This document shows positions 47,903 to 58,854 of a DNA stretch of 64,000 nt, piece by piece. The notes below the pieces were generated by a model that saw only the letters and a list, made by a program, of their open reading frames with translations, made no database searches and had not been told where the DNA came from. The translations under genes were made by a program, and so were the position numbers. Location: NCBI RefSeq assembly GCF_012641075.1, contig NZ_JAAXLJ010000007.1, positions 78,605-142,604 of the forward strand. The letters are read 5' to 3'. How positions within the stretch are numbered: the first letter of the stretch is position 1; every line of letters begins with the position of its first letter. The stretch comes from Secundilactobacillus angelensis (GTDB lineage: Bacteria > Bacillota > Bacilli > Lactobacillales > Lactobacillaceae).

Positions 47903-49185
47903 AGCAGAAACACTATTCGGATTTAGGCGAAACGCTCTATTCAGAAACTTTAAGTAACGGTTTACGCGTTTACCTGTTACCTAAAACTGGTTTTCATAAA
48001 TCCTATGCGGTTATGACAACTGACTATGGCTCAATTGATCAATCATTCGTGCCGTTGAATGGGTCAAAACCAGTGACGCAGCCCGCGGGAATTGCTCATT
48101 TTTTGGAACATAAGATGTTTGAAAAGGCAGACCACGACGCCTTCGATACCTTTGCTCACTTTGGCGGTAGTTCCAACGCCTTCACCAGCTTTACGCATAC
48201 AAGTTATTTATTTTCAGCTACCCACAATTTGAAAGAAAATCTGGAAACGCTGCTTGATTTTGTTCAAGATCCTTATTTTACTGAGCAAACCGTCAATAAG
48301 GAAAAGGGGATCATTGGTCAAGAAATCCAAATGTATGAGGATGATCCTAATTCCCGAGCGTACTTTGGCACGATTGCCAATCTCTATCCGGATCAACCGC
48401 TGGCGGATGATATTGCGGGTTCGATTGAATCAATCAGTCAAATCAAGCCTGCTGATCTTTATTTGGCACACGAGACCTTTTATCACCCAAGCAATATGAG
48501 TCTGTTTGTTGTCGGTCGGCTAGATCCAGCTGAAACTTTGGCTTGGATTCAGGCTAATCAATCGGCTAAGCAATTTGCTCAACCAGCCCCGATTAAACGA
48601 ATTTTGCCACCAGCATCACAGCAGGTTATTAAACATAAGCGGCTATCGATGCCAGTGGAACGACCAAAAGCGACGATCGGGATTCGCGGGCTAGATGACC
48701 TGCCGACCGGCATCGAGCGACTTAAATATGAAGATGCCTTGTCATTAGGCTTCACGCTGTTATTGGGTGAAACCGCACCAGACTTTCTTTCACTATATGA
48801 TAAGGGCATCATTGATGATAGTTTTGGTTATAATATCGAACTGCAGCGGGGCGCCCATCACGTCATTATGGCCGGAGAAGCTGATGATCCAGAGGCCTTT
48901 GAAACTGCGGTGTTAGATATTTTGGATCACGCAACTGAAAAACTGGCAACGGCTAAGGACCGTTTCGAAGCCGTTCAACGAGAAGCAATCGGCAGCACGT
49001 TATCATCCTTTAATTCGCTAGAGGCAATCGCCAATCAGTTTGACGATCGGTTATACGGTGAGGCAAGCTTATTTGATGAAGTGAGTGTCATTAAAGCGTT
49101 GACGATGAACGATGTTATTCAAACCGTGTCACAGTTCTTGAGTACAGCTGGCATTAGTGTACAAGAAATCGTTCCTGGTGATTAA
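47899..49185 (+). CDS. ymfH: M16 family zinc peptidase YmfH
   Basis: A 428-residue M16 peptidase with the inverted zinc motif HFLEH (in AGIAHFLEHKMFE, about residues 67-71) and a downstream glutamate in GIIGQEIQMYEDDP. Its substrate is unknown. Start ATG within the ymfF stop (ATGA), GGGAGAGG upstream. Confidence 0.9.
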   Translation: MKQKHYSDLGETLYSETLSNGLRVYLLPKTGFHKSYAVMTTDYGSIDQSFVPLNGSKPVTQPAGIAHFLEHKMFEKADHDAFDTFAHFGGSSNAFTSFTHTSYLFSATHNLKENLETLLDFVQDPYFTEQTVNKEKGIIGQEIQMYEDDPNSRAYFGTIANLYPDQPLADDIAGSIESISQIKPADLYLAHETFYHPSNMSLFVVGRLDPAETLAWIQANQSAKQFAQPAPIKRILPPASQQVIKHKRLSMPVERPKATIGIRGLDDLPTGIERLKYEDALSLGFTLLLGETAPDFLSLYDKGIIDDSFGYNIELQRGAHHVIMAGEADDPEAFETAVLDILDHATEKLATAKDRFEAVQREAIGSTLSSFNSLEAIANQFDDRLYGEASLFDEVSVIKALTMNDVIQTVSQFLSTAGISVQEIVPGD

Positions 49186-49241
49186 GAAAACTTTAAAAAG
49201 TTACTGGACATGAATTCATCGTTAAATCATAGCTTGACGTA

Positions 49242-49250
49242 TGCTATACT
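49242..49250 (+). promoter_or_regulatory. Extended -10 promoter of rodZ
   Basis: TGCTATACT lies 47 bp before the rodZ ATG. Confidence 0.6.
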
Positions 49251-49297
49251 AATACTGAAATGATAAGACTTTTAGGTTAATAGGTGGAGAAAAATTT

Positions 49298-50257
49298 ATG
49301 AGTGAAAATACAAAGTCAATTGGCGAAACATTACGTGACGCCCGAATCGCTAAAGGTTTTACCCTAGACGACCTTCAGCAAACGACCAAAATTCAAAAGC
49401 GGTACTTAATTGCTATTGAAGATGGTAACTTTTCAGATTTACCTGGGGACTTCTATGTGCGGGCCTTCATTAAACAATATGCACAGACCGTTGGATTAGA
49501 TGGCAACGAACTACTGGATGAGTATAGTGATGAGTTACCAAGCACTAAAACTCAAGAATACGTGGACCGGGTCAATGAAGAAAATCCGTCTACTCGTTCA
49601 GCTCAGCGAAAAGTTGATGATCGTTCAGCTAAAATCAAACGGCAGGTGCCGATTGTTGCAGCGGTAGTTGTCGTTGTGGCAGTGTTGATTGGAATCTGGC
49701 TGGCCACGACTAGGAGTTCACAGTCTAGTAATAGTTCTCAAAACGTAGATAGTAGTTCGGTATCAGTTTCTGGTAGTGCGGCCAAATCCAGCTCTTCTGC
49801 TAAAGCTTCTAGCAAAAAGGCGGCAGCATCTTCTAAAAAGGTGTCCAAAGCTAGCTTTAGTCGAGTCTCAACTTCAGGCACTTCTACTGTTTACACCATG
49901 AAAAATGCACCAAAGACTAAGACGGTTAAGATTGTGACGTCGAATAATGCATGGGTGGGGGTTACCTCAGCCGGAACTTCCGTATTTCAGGGGACTGTCA
50001 CAGCTAATCAGACAAAAACGGTTAAGTTGAGTGCGGACGCAACATCGGTTACTTTAAACTTAGGCAACGCACCGGAGACGAAGATTTCCATTGGTGGTAA
50101 GTCGTTACCAATTTCAAAGGCTACTAGCTCAGCAACCACTGCTTCGTCTACCACAGATTCTACAACTACTGGTTCCACTACCACCGGAACTGCTAGCTCA
50201 GCTTCATCTACAAGCACCACTTCCCAAGTTCAAAACATTACCGTACAATTTAAGTAA
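49298..50257 (+). CDS. rodZ: RodZ-like helix-turn-helix membrane protein
   Basis: Shape protein linking MreB to the membrane. The 319-residue protein has an N-terminal HTH_25 domain (about 8-75), one membrane segment (about 116-136), a serine-rich extracellular linker, a small beta domain (about 195-270; DUF4115-like, with WVGVTSAGTSVFQGT), and a serine/threonine-rich tail. It corresponds to YmfM. GGTGGAG precedes the ATG. Confidence 0.9.
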   Translation: MSENTKSIGETLRDARIAKGFTLDDLQQTTKIQKRYLIAIEDGNFSDLPGDFYVRAFIKQYAQTVGLDGNELLDEYSDELPSTKTQEYVDRVNEENPSTRSAQRKVDDRSAKIKRQVPIVAAVVVVVAVLIGIWLATTRSSQSSNSSQNVDSSSVSVSGSAAKSSSSAKASSKKAAASSKKVSKASFSRVSTSGTSTVYTMKNAPKTKTVKIVTSNNAWVGVTSAGTSVFQGTVTANQTKTVKLSADATSVTLNLGNAPETKISIGGKSLPISKATSSATTASSTTDSTTTGSTTTGTASSASSTSTTSQVQNITVQFK

Positions 50258-50320
50258 CTCACGAAGGTAAGCTGAATGGCTTACCTTTTCTTAAGAGATT
50301 AAGTATTTGGAGGGAACAAC

Positions 50321-50908
50321 GTGAATCTACCTAACAAATTGACCATTGGCCGGATTATTCTGATTCCCATTTTTTTGATTGTTTTAGCTGTTCCAATGAA
50401 TTGGGGCTCAGTTGTCTGGTTGTCCACTAACGTTCCGGTCACTCAAATTGTGGCTGCAATCATTTTTGCAATTGCATCGATTACCGATTTCCTTGACGGT
50501 CAAATTGCACGCCGAGGCCATTTAGTGACTAACTTCGGTAAATTCGCTGATCCATTAGCTGACAAAATGCTGGTGATGACGGCTTTTGTGCTGTTGGTCC
50601 AAATGGGTATGGCGCCAGCTTGGGTCGTGGCGATCATTGTCTGCCGGGAATTGGCAGTTACTGGATTGCGACTCATTATTGTTGAAAATAATGGTCAGGT
50701 CATGGCTGCTGCCTGGCCTGGTAAAATTAAGACGACCTCGCAGATGTTTAGTATTATTTTGCTTTTGCTTAACAACGTGCTGTTCGCTAATTGGCACTTC
50801 CCGTTAGGCACAATCTTACTTTACGTTTGCTTGTTCTTTACGATTTATTCGGGCATTGACTATTTCGTTAAGAATCGAAGCGTTTTTTCAGATTCGTTTA
50901 ATAACTAG
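50321..50908 (+). CDS. pgsA: CDP-diacylglycerol--glycerol-3-phosphate phosphatidyltransferase
   Basis: Makes phosphatidylglycerol phosphate in the membrane (195 residues). The CDP-alcohol phosphotransferase motif is complete: DFLDGQIARR followed by GKFADPLADK, giving the DG..AR and G...D...D ligands. Several membrane segments. GTG start with GGAGGG 7-8 bp upstream. Phosphatidylglycerol is also the donor for LtaS at 61409. Confidence 0.96.
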   Translation: MNLPNKLTIGRIILIPIFLIVLAVPMNWGSVVWLSTNVPVTQIVAAIIFAIASITDFLDGQIARRGHLVTNFGKFADPLADKMLVMTAFVLLVQMGMAPAWVVAIIVCRELAVTGLRLIIVENNGQVMAAAWPGKIKTTSQMFSIILLLLNNVLFANWHFPLGTILLYVCLFFTIYSGIDYFVKNRSVFSDSFNN

Positions 50909-50912
50909 AGTG

Positions 50913-50949
50913 AAAGGGTGTGCTTTTTAACAAGAGCGACCCTTTTTTG
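50913..50949 (+). terminator. Terminator after pgsA
   Basis: AAAGGGT and ACCCTTTTTT form the stem base, with further partial pairing inside. Confidence 0.75.
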
Positions 50950-50982
50950 ATAAAATAAGACTATTGAACTGGAGGCAAAATA

Positions 50983-52230
50983 ATGAATGCAGAGATTGTT
51001 GCGGTTGGTACAGAACTATTGCTTGGTCAGATTGCGAATACAAATGGCGCCTATCTCGCCCAGAAACTGGCTGAAATTGGCGTAAACGTCTATTATCAGA
51101 CCGTGGTGGGTGACAATCCAAAACGGCTTGAAGGTGTTTTGAAGGTGGCTGAAAGTCGCAGTGACCTTGTGTTAACTATTGGCGGTCTTGGCCCAACAGA
51201 AGATGATTTGACGAAGCAAATTGTCGCTCGTCATTTAGGCGAACCGCTGGTAACGGATCAGGCCGCAAAAACCAAGATTGATGAGTACGCGGCTCGAACC
51301 GGTAAGAATTTAACCCCTAACAATGCAAAACAAGCTTTAAAAATTCAGCACGCAATCAGTTTAACTAATCATAATGGTTTCGCTGTGGGAGACCTTTATT
51401 TGAATCAACAAGGCGCGAGCTACGTATTGTTGCCCGGACCACCAGCCGAGTGTCTGATGATGATCGATCGTGAATTAATTCCCCAATTAAAAAAGCAAGG
51501 ACATCAAAACCACGTATTTAGTTCTAGGGTGATGCGGTTTATCGGGATCGGTGAGTCTAAACTGGTTGACGACCTTTCTGATTTAATTGATCACCAGACG
51601 AACCCAACGATTGCACCCTATGCAAAAATGGCGGAGGTGACACTACGAGTGACTGCGTCTGCGGTAGATGAGGATCACGCAGAGACATTGATACAGGGCG
51701 TAGTCAATCAAATACTAGCGCGTGATGGTCAGTACTTTTATGGCTATGGTGACGATAATTCGCTGGCCGATGTGGTTGTTAATCAGTTGATTGAACGGCA
51801 GCTCTCCGTGACTGCGGCTGAAAGTCTGACAGCGGGTGAATTTCAAAGCACAATTGGCAATGTTCCCGGTGTTTCGGCTGTTTTCCCTGGAGGGTTTGTG
51901 ACTTATGCCAATCAGGCTAAGCATCATTTATTGTCAATTCCACAAACCGTGATTGATAATCAGGGTGTTGTGAGTGAAGCGACAGCGATTTGGATGGCTA
52001 AACAGGCAAAAGCAAAAATGAAAACCGATATTGCCGTTTCCTTTACTGGCGTAGCTGGTCCGGATGAACTGGAAGGACAGCCAGCAGGAACTGTTTGGAT
52101 CGGTATTGCTTATCGTGATGAAGAACCTAAGGCCTATCTCTATCACTTCACTAACGGCCGGCAGCAGGTTCGGGCACGCTCAGTTATGGCTGGTTTAGAC
52201 CTCATTCGTCAAAAATTAACCGTTCACTAA
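50983..52230 (+). CDS. cinA: CinA competence/damage-inducible protein
   Basis: A 415-residue protein with an N-terminal MoCF-like (nucleotide pyrophosphatase) domain (GTELLLGQIANTNGAYLA; GGLGPTEDDLTKQ) and a C-terminal nicotinamide-nucleotide amidase-like domain (SVTAAESLTAGEFQSTIGN; SFTGVAGPDE). Roles in NAD-related salvage and in competence have been described for the family. It lies just upstream of recA, as in streptococci, but recA has its own promoter. Confidence 0.95.
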   Translation: MNAEIVAVGTELLLGQIANTNGAYLAQKLAEIGVNVYYQTVVGDNPKRLEGVLKVAESRSDLVLTIGGLGPTEDDLTKQIVARHLGEPLVTDQAAKTKIDEYAARTGKNLTPNNAKQALKIQHAISLTNHNGFAVGDLYLNQQGASYVLLPGPPAECLMMIDRELIPQLKKQGHQNHVFSSRVMRFIGIGESKLVDDLSDLIDHQTNPTIAPYAKMAEVTLRVTASAVDEDHAETLIQGVVNQILARDGQYFYGYGDDNSLADVVVNQLIERQLSVTAAESLTAGEFQSTIGNVPGVSAVFPGGFVTYANQAKHHLLSIPQTVIDNQGVVSEATAIWMAKQAKAKMKTDIAVSFTGVAGPDELEGQPAGTVWIGIAYRDEEPKAYLYHFTNGRQQVRARSVMAGLDLIRQKLTVH

Positions 52231-52235
52231 TAATA

Positions 52236-52249
52236 CGAACCTTTGTTCT
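52236..52249. promoter_or_regulatory. LexA (SOS) box upstream of recA
   Basis: CGAACCTTTGTTCT matches the Gram-positive LexA consensus CGAAC-N4-GTTCG at 9 of 10 defined positions and lies 9 bp ahead of the recA -35. Confidence 0.8.
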
Positions 52250-52257
52250 ATTTTTGC

Positions 52258-52286
52258 TTGCAATTTGGGTTTAAGAAAGGTATAGT
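52258..52286 (+). promoter_or_regulatory. Promoter of recA
   Basis: -35 TTGCAA (52258-52263), 17-bp spacer, -10 TATAGT (52281-52286), 34 bp before the ATG. Confidence 0.82.
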
Positions 52287-52319
52287 TTAACTTGCAAATG
52301 GCTACTAAGGAGGAACTAC

Positions 52320-53426
52320 ATGGCTGATGAACGGCAGGCAGCGTTAGATGCTGCATTAAAGAAAATTGAAAAAAACTTCGGTAAAGGCTCTATCATGAGA
52401 ATGGGTGATAAGGCTGATACTCAAATCTCAACGATTTCTAGTGGCTCACTAGCACTTGATAATGCATTAGGTGTTGGTGGGTATCCACGAGGTAGAATCG
52501 TGGAAGTCTATGGGCCAGAAAGTTCTGGGAAAACAACCGTTGCGTTGCACGCGGTGGCTGAAGTTCAGAAAAATGGTGGTACTGCGGCTTATATTGATGC
52601 AGAAAACGCCCTAGATCCAGCTTATGCAACTCATTTAGGCGTTAATATTGATGATTTACTGCTTTCACAGCCAGATACTGGTGAACAGGGACTAGAAATT
52701 GCGGATGCATTGGTTGCCAGTGGCGCGGTTGATATGATCGTTGTTGACTCAGTTGCAGCACTGGTCCCTCGAGCTGAAATTGATGGCGAAATGGGAGATG
52801 CCCACGTCGGTCTACAAGCACGACTGATGTCACAGGCACTTCGTAAGCTCTCTGGGTCAATTAATAAAACCAAGACGATCGCTATCTTTATCAACCAGAT
52901 TCGTGAAAAAGTCGGTGTGATGTTTGGTAATCCCGAAACGACGCCGGGTGGTCGGGCACTCAAGTTCTACGCGACCATTCGTCTAGAAGTACGTCGGGCA
53001 GAACAGATCAAAGAGGGAACCGATATCATCGGTAACCGTGTCCGTATTAAAGTCGTTAAGAATAAGGTTGCGCCGCCATTTAAGCGTGCTGAAGTTGACA
53101 TTATGTACGGCACGGGTATTTCACAAACGGGTGAGTTAGTGGATATGGCGGTTGACAAGGACATCGTTAATAAGTCCGGTTCATGGTATTCATACGGTGA
53201 TGATCGCATCGGTCAAGGCCGCGAGAATGCAAAGACTTACCTTGCTGAGCATCCTGATGTGATGGATGAAGTTCGTACTAAAGTGCGTAAGGCCTATAAC
53301 ATGGATGGTGAAACTGAAGATGATCAAGCACAACAACCTGATGAACAGAGTGTTGAAACGCTGGATCTCGATGCCAAAGATGCCGTGGACTCAAAACCAT
53401 CAAAAACTAAATCAGCAAAATCATAA
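52320..53426 (+). CDS. recA: Recombinase A
   Basis: Strand-exchange protein and LexA coprotease (368 residues). Walker A GPESSGKT is at residues 65-72, Walker [13 protein letters not shown] follows, and the FINQIREK loop 2 region is intact. An acidic then Lys/Ser-rich C-terminal tail is present. AAGGAGG precedes the ATG. A LexA box and its own promoter and terminator mark a single-gene SOS unit. Confidence 0.98.
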   Translation: MADERQAALDAALKKIEKNFGKGSIMRMGDKADTQISTISSGSLALDNALGVGGYPRGRIVEVYGPESSGKTTVALHAVAEVQKNGGTAAYIDAENALDPAYATHLGVNIDDLLLSQPDTGEQGLEIADALVASGAVDMIVVDSVAALVPRAEIDGEMGDAHVGLQARLMSQALRKLSGSINKTKTIAIFINQIREKVGVMFGNPETTPGGRALKFYATIRLEVRRAEQIKEGTDIIGNRVRIKVVKNKVAPPFKRAEVDIMYGTGISQTGELVDMAVDKDIVNKSGSWYSYGDDRIGQGRENAKTYLAEHPDVMDEVRTKVRKAYNMDGETEDDQAQQPDEQSVETLDLDAKDAVDSKPSKTKSAKS

Positions 53427-53435
53427 TCAAACATC

Positions 53436-53470
53436 AAAGTCCAAGAGCGATGAACTCTTGGACTTTTTTG
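53436..53470 (+). terminator. Terminator after recA
   Basis: AAAGTCCAAGAG pairs with CTCTTGGACTTT, then a T run. Confidence 0.92.
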
Positions 53471-53562
53471 GTCAAAAATAATATATCTCAGAAGTCGACT
53501 GGTTGTTTTTGCCATTAGATTTTAACAATTCACGTTCTTCCCCACTGTTCATCACTCTTTTA

Positions 53563-53591
53563 TTGACAGCGTCTCGACTTAACATTAGAAT
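53563..53591 (+). promoter_or_regulatory. Promoter of rny
   Basis: -35 TTGACA (53563-53568), 17-bp spacer, -10 TAGAAT (53586-53591), 82 bp before rny. Confidence 0.8.
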
Positions 53592-53672
53592 ATTAGATGT
53601 GTCAATAATCAATTTACATCTAAAAATTTACTGATTTAGCAATCAAAATTTTGATGATGCGGAGGTGGAATC

Positions 53673-55232
53673 ATGGGTATTCCTGAAATAATCCTCGCAA
53701 TCATCGCTATCGTTGTAGGTGTTGTCATCGGATACTTTGTCCATAAGTCAATTGTTGAACGCAATTTGGACGCAGCACACGAAACAGCACAAGGCATTTT
53801 AGCTGATGCGAAAAAGCAGGCTGAGACTGATACCAAAGAGGCTTTGCTTGAAGCCAAAGAGGAAGGTCATCGCTATCGGGCCGATGTTGAAAAGGATTTG
53901 AAGCGGCAACGCGGGGAAGTCCAAAAACAAGAAGACCGGGTTTTACAGCGAGAAGAAGCACTTGATCGTAAAGATAACGCTTTTCAGAAGCGGGAAGATG
54001 TTTTAGAACGTAAGGAAAATAAACTGAGTTCTGAACAGCAAAAACTCGCTAAACTACAACAACAGGCGGACTCACTTGTTGAAAAACGGCAAGCAGCTGT
54101 GGAAGAAGCAGCTGCGCTTTCTAAAGAGGAAGCACAGTCCCTGATTATTAATGAAGCAAAGCAAGCGTTAAGTTCTGAACGTGCGAAGATGATTAAAGAA
54201 TCTAATGAAAAGGCTGCTGAGGAAGCGGACTCGAAGGCGAAGGAATTAATCGTTCAAGCGATTCAACGAAGTGGAGCCGATATGGTATCTGATACCACGG
54301 TATCGGTTGTTACTCTTCCAAATGACGACATGAAGGGTCGAATCATCGGTCGTGAAGGCCGTAACATCAGAACTCTAGAAACTCTGACTGGGATTGATTT
54401 AATTATTGATGATACCCCAGAAGCCGTTGTTTTGAGTGGATTTGATCCAATTCGTCGAGAGGTTGCCAAGATTGCACTAGAAAAACTCATCCAGGACGGC
54501 CGAATTCATCCAGCTCGTATTGAAGAGATGGTTGAAAAGGCCCGTAAAGAATTGGATGAGAAGATTCAAGATCTTGGTGAACAAACCGTATTTGATCTTG
54601 GTATTCACTCGATGCACCCAGCTTTAATTAAATTAGTTGGTCGGATGAATTACCGGATTTCATATGGTCAAAACGTATTAACGCATGCAATTGAAGTTGC
54701 TAAATTATCAGGAATTTTTGCCGCTGAGTTAGGTGAGGATGTCACACTAGCAAAACGCGCAGGATTATTACACGATATTGGTAAAGCGGTTGAAAATGAC
54801 GTTGAAGAGTCTCATGTTCAGATTGGGATCGATTTAGCTAAGAAGTATAAAGAAAGTCCGATTGTGATTGATTCAATCGCGGCTCACGAGTCAACAGCAA
54901 CTCCACACTATGTGATTTCAGAAATAGTGTCTGCTGCCAACACGATCTCGGCTTCTAGACCAGGTGCACGGAGCGACTCACTTGAGAGCTACATTCACCG
55001 ATTAGAAAAGCTAGAAACAATCACTGATGAATTTGACGGCGTGAAGAAGTCATATGCCATTCAAGCAGGGCGCGAAGTTCGCGTAATCGTTAAACCAGAA
55101 AAAATTTCAGATTTAGAGGCTGTGACGCTAGCTCACGATATTAAAGAAAAGATTGAAAGTGATATGGATTATCCAGGTCACGTCAAGGTTTCCGTTATTC
55201 GTGAGGTGCGGTCAGTAGCCTACGCTAAGTAG
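53673..55232 (+). CDS. rny: Ribonuclease Y
   Basis: Membrane-anchored endoribonuclease that starts mRNA decay (519 residues). Order: N-terminal membrane segment (about 3-24), long coiled coil (30-200), KH domain ([19 protein letters not shown], about 212-230), HD catalytic domain with LLHDIGKA (about 367-374). All parts intact. GGAGG precedes the ATG. Confidence 0.97.
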   Translation: MGIPEIILAIIAIVVGVVIGYFVHKSIVERNLDAAHETAQGILADAKKQAETDTKEALLEAKEEGHRYRADVEKDLKRQRGEVQKQEDRVLQREEALDRKDNAFQKREDVLERKENKLSSEQQKLAKLQQQADSLVEKRQAAVEEAAALSKEEAQSLIINEAKQALSSERAKMIKESNEKAAEEADSKAKELIVQAIQRSGADMVSDTTVSVVTLPNDDMKGRIIGREGRNIRTLETLTGIDLIIDDTPEAVVLSGFDPIRREVAKIALEKLIQDGRIHPARIEEMVEKARKELDEKIQDLGEQTVFDLGIHSMHPALIKLVGRMNYRISYGQNVLTHAIEVAKLSGIFAAELGEDVTLAKRAGLLHDIGKAVENDVEESHVQIGIDLAKKYKESPIVIDSIAAHESTATPHYVISEIVSAANTISASRPGARSDSLESYIHRLEKLETITDEFDGVKKSYAIQAGREVRVIVKPEKISDLEAVTLAHDIKEKIESDMDYPGHVKVSVIREVRSVAYAK

Positions 55233-55248
55233 TTTTTAGCACAAAATT

Positions 55249-55295
55249 AAAAGTATCTTTGAGAACTGGCAGCAGTACTTGAAGATACTTTTTTA
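55249..55295 (+). terminator. Terminator after rny
   Basis: AAAAGTATCTT pairs with AAGATACTTTT around a larger loop, followed by T residues. Confidence 0.85.
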
Positions 55296-55356
55296 TACGC
55301 TTAATGTGTTAAACTAATACGTGTTGTTACATACTAAATTAGATTAGAGGATCAAC

Positions 55357-56160
55357 ATGCGGATATTATTTATCGGAGACGTTGTCGGTGACCGCGGCGT
55401 CCAAATGATTCAAACTTATTTACCCCAATTGAAACGTGATTTAAAACCCCAGGCTACCATTGTTAACGGAGAAAATTCAACTCCAGTTGGTCGTGGGATT
55501 AGTCAGAAAATTTATAAACAATTATTGGCAAGTGGTGCTGATGTTGTCACTATGGGAAATCATACTTGGGACAATAAGGAAATTTATGATTTCATTGATG
55601 ATACCACTAAGTTGGTCCGACCAGCTAATTTCCCGGGTAAGGATGTACCGGGTCGTGGCTGGACAAAGTTAAAGGTCAACCAAGCTACGTTGGCCGTCAT
55701 TAATTTACAGGGACGAGTTTTCTTGCCGCCACTTGACGATCCCTTTGCAGCAGCTGATCAATTGGTTACCGAAATTAGAAAAGAGACACCGGTCATTTTT
55801 GTCGATTTTCATGGAGAAGTGACCAGTGAGAAGCGGGCGATTGCACTGTATCTCAAAGGGCGGGTTTCCGCGGTTGTGGGAACCCATACTCACGTGCAAA
55901 CGAATGATGCGCAAGTTATCGATCATCAGACCGCGTTCATGAGCGATGCAGGGATGACCGGGCCGGCTGCGGGAATTTTAGGTATGCAGCCTGCCAGTGT
56001 TATTTCACGGTTTCTCAATCAGCGACCAGCGCGTTACGAAGTTGAAACGAGTGAGCCGGGAATCATGTCAGGCTGTGTCATTGATATTAATGACGAAACG
56101 GGACACGCAACTAAAATTAAGCCGGTTTTAATCGATGCTGATCATCCTTATGATCGCTAA
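55357..56160 (+). CDS. ymdB: YmdB family metallophosphoesterase
   Basis: A 267-residue calcineurin-like phosphoesterase of the YmdB family, with 2',3'-cyclic-nucleotide phosphodiesterase activity reported for the Bacillus protein. Metal-site motifs FIGDVVGDRG, GNHTWDNKEI and GTHTHVQTND are present. Position after rny is conserved. mutS follows 30 bp later. Confidence 0.93.
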   Translation: MRILFIGDVVGDRGVQMIQTYLPQLKRDLKPQATIVNGENSTPVGRGISQKIYKQLLASGADVVTMGNHTWDNKEIYDFIDDTTKLVRPANFPGKDVPGRGWTKLKVNQATLAVINLQGRVFLPPLDDPFAAADQLVTEIRKETPVIFVDFHGEVTSEKRAIALYLKGRVSAVVGTHTHVQTNDAQVIDHQTAFMSDAGMTGPAAGILGMQPASVISRFLNQRPARYEVETSEPGIMSGCVIDINDETGHATKIKPVLIDADHPYDR

Positions 56161-56190
56161 AATGTACAAAATGAAGTAGAGGTGGAGAAG

Positions 56191-58842
56191 TTGGCGAAAG
56201 CAAATCAAACGCCGATGATGGTTCAATATCAACAAATTAAAGATCAGTATCCGGACGCTTTTTTGTTTTATCGTTTAGGCGATTTTTACGAAATGTTTAA
56301 CGATGACGCAATCAAGGGTGCTCAACTATTGGAATTAACGTTGACCACTCGTAATCATAGTTCTAAAAACCCGATTCCAATGTGCGGTGTACCGCATCAC
56401 GCCGTTCAAAACTACATTGATATTTTGGTGGATAAGGGCTATAAGGTTGCTATTTGTGAGCAAATGGAAGACCCTAAGCTTGCCAAGGGAATGGTTAAGC
56501 GTGAGGTTATTCAGTTGGTGACACCTGGTACGCAAACGGATACGGGCGCCGGTAACGCCAAGGACAATAACTACCTAACAGCGTTGACGCAGGTTGACAA
56601 CAAATTTGGTTTTGCCTACGCAGACTTATCAACTGGGGAACTAAAAGTGACTTCGTTAGCAAATTTTGATTCAGTTTTAAATGAAGTCATGAGTCTGCAG
56701 ACCAAAGAGACTGTTGTTGATAATACAGTTGCTGATGATGTCTTAGACCAGTTGAAAACGGTTGGTATTCTGATCTCACATCAAGACGAAGCTGAAGTGA
56801 AATCTGAACTCAGTTACCTGACACAAGGCGTTGAGGCAGCAGAACAGGTAACTGTTCTGCAACATTTGTTAACCTACATCACAACAACTCAAAAGCGGAG
56901 TTTAGCACATTTACAGCGAGCGGTGATGTATGAGCCGACTTACTTCTTAAAAATGGACCATTATTCCCAGCGTAATTTGGAACTAGCTCAGAACATGCGT
57001 ACTGGAAAAAAGAGTGGTACTTTGCTGTGGTTATTGGATGAAACTAAAACAGCCATGGGTGGTCGACTGTTGAAGCAATGGCTGGATCGACCGTTAGTTA
57101 ATCGACAGGATATCTTATCGCGGCAAAAGAAAGTCAGTGTGTTGGTTGACCAGTATTTTGAACGCAATAGTTTGCAGGAAGAATTAACTCAGGTGTACGA
57201 CCTTGAACGGCTGGCTGGGCGAGTGGCTTTTGGCAGCGTCAATGGCCGTGACTTGATTCAACTGAAGTCATCATTACAACAGATTCCCAAGCTCCAGCAC
57301 ATCTTAAACGAGTTGCCGGAGTCGGCTTTTAGTGATATCTATCAACGATTGGATCCAATCGATAACGTTACCGAAGCCATTGAATCAGCAATTGTTGATG
57401 AACCCCCGCTATCAGTAACGGATGGCGGTGTCATTAAAGACGGCTACGATAAAACATTGGACTCCTATCGAGAAGCCATGCACAACGGGAAGCAGTGGAT
57501 GGCTGAGCTTGAAGCATCCGAGCGTCAAATTACGGGGATCAATAACCTCAAAATTGGCTATAATCGCGTCTTTGGGTATTATATTGACGTGACTAAAGTT
57601 AATTTAAACAAGTTACCCGAAGGACGTTATGAGCGTAAGCAGACGCTAGCTAATTCGGAACGATTTACCACACCTGAATTGAAAGAAAAGGAACGCTTGA
57701 TTTTAGAAGCTGAAGAAAAGTCAACGGATCTTGAGTATAAGCTGTTCGTCAAAGTTCGTGAACTGGTTAAAGCTAACATTCAACGAATTCAAAGCTTAGC
57801 GCACGCAGTTTCAGAGCTCGATGTGCTGCAGAGTTTTGCCGACGTTAGTGAAAAGTACCGATTTGTGGCACCGACATTTACTGAATCAGGGCATGATTTG
57901 GAAATTGTTGAGGGTCGACACCCAGTAGTCGAAAAAGTACTCGGCCGACAGACATATGTCCCCAATGACGTTAAGATGCCAGAAGAGACGGCTATTTTAC
58001 TGATTACTGGGCCAAACATGTCCGGTAAGAGTACTTACATGCGTCAATTGGCATTAACTGTTATCCTTGCACAAATGGGCTGTTTTGTGCCGGCTAAATC
58101 TGCTAAGATGCCAATTTTTGACCAAATTTTCACCAGAATCGGTGCGGCGGATGATTTAATTTCCGGCGAAAGTACCTTTATGGTAGAAATGAAGGAAGCC
58201 AACGAAGCACTTTCCCATGCGACAGCTAATTCGCTGATTTTATTTGACGAAATCGGTCGGGGTACTGCGACGTATGATGGGATGGCGTTGGCGCAAGCCA
58301 TCATCGAATTTGTGCATGATAGGGTTCACGCAAAGACACTGTTTTCTACGCATTATCACGAATTAACTGTGTTGGATAATAGTTTGAAACAGTTGAAGAA
58401 TGTGCATGTTGGTGCAGTCGAAAAGAACGGTGAGCTGGTTTTTCTGCATCAAATGCAAGATGGCCCAGCTGATAAGTCCTATGGGATTCACGTGGCCAAA
58501 TTAGCCGGTTTACCCGATGCTTTATTGAAACGGGCGGACACGATTCTTACCCACTTAGAGGAAACGCAAGATCAGCATGCTACGGTCCAAGTGACTACTG
58601 AAGATCGCACGGTACAAGACGATGTTGAACCTCAGCCATTAGCACCTGAACCACAAGTACCCGACGAGGAAGAAGATACGCAGTTGTCCTTATTTGGGGA
58701 ACCCGAGAAGCACTCAACCAAGGCTGATAAAGTGGCAGCTCAGGTCAAATCATTGAATTTAATGGGAATGACACCGATGGATGTCATGAACCAGGTTTAT
58801 AAGTGGCAACAACAGTTGGAGCAAGCAAAGAAAAAACGGTAA
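56191..58842 (+). CDS. mutS: DNA mismatch repair protein MutS
   Basis: Mismatch-recognition ATPase (883 residues). The mismatch-binding domain keeps the FYEMF motif ([10 protein letters not shown] region), and the ATPase has Walker [10 protein letters not shown] (about 607-615) and [13 protein letters not shown]. The C-terminus ends with the short helical tetramer/beta-clamp region. The TTG at 56191 is preferred (AGAGGTGG upstream, family-like TPMM start); a GTG at 56182 lies on the ribosome site. mutL follows after 12 bp. Confidence 0.96.
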   Translation: MAKANQTPMMVQYQQIKDQYPDAFLFYRLGDFYEMFNDDAIKGAQLLELTLTTRNHSSKNPIPMCGVPHHAVQNYIDILVDKGYKVAICEQMEDPKLAKGMVKREVIQLVTPGTQTDTGAGNAKDNNYLTALTQVDNKFGFAYADLSTGELKVTSLANFDSVLNEVMSLQTKETVVDNTVADDVLDQLKTVGILISHQDEAEVKSELSYLTQGVEAAEQVTVLQHLLTYITTTQKRSLAHLQRAVMYEPTYFLKMDHYSQRNLELAQNMRTGKKSGTLLWLLDETKTAMGGRLLKQWLDRPLVNRQDILSRQKKVSVLVDQYFERNSLQEELTQVYDLERLAGRVAFGSVNGRDLIQLKSSLQQIPKLQHILNELPESAFSDIYQRLDPIDNVTEAIESAIVDEPPLSVTDGGVIKDGYDKTLDSYREAMHNGKQWMAELEASERQITGINNLKIGYNRVFGYYIDVTKVNLNKLPEGRYERKQTLANSERFTTPELKEKERLILEAEEKSTDLEYKLFVKVRELVKANIQRIQSLAHAVSELDVLQSFADVSEKYRFVAPTFTESGHDLEIVEGRHPVVEKVLGRQTYVPNDVKMPEETAILLITGPNMSGKSTYMRQLALTVILAQMGCFVPAKSAKMPIFDQIFTRIGAADDLISGESTFMVEMKEANEALSHATANSLILFDEIGRGTATYDGMALAQAIIEFVHDRVHAKTLFSTHYHELTVLDNSLKQLKNVHVGAVEKNGELVFLHQMQDGPADKSYGIHVAKLAGLPDALLKRADTILTHLEETQDQHATVQVTTEDRTVQDDVEPQPLAPEPQVPDEEEDTQLSLFGEPEKHSTKADKVAAQVKSLNLMGMTPMDVMNQVYKWQQQLEQAKKKR

Positions 58843-58854
58843 TGGGGTGATAAA

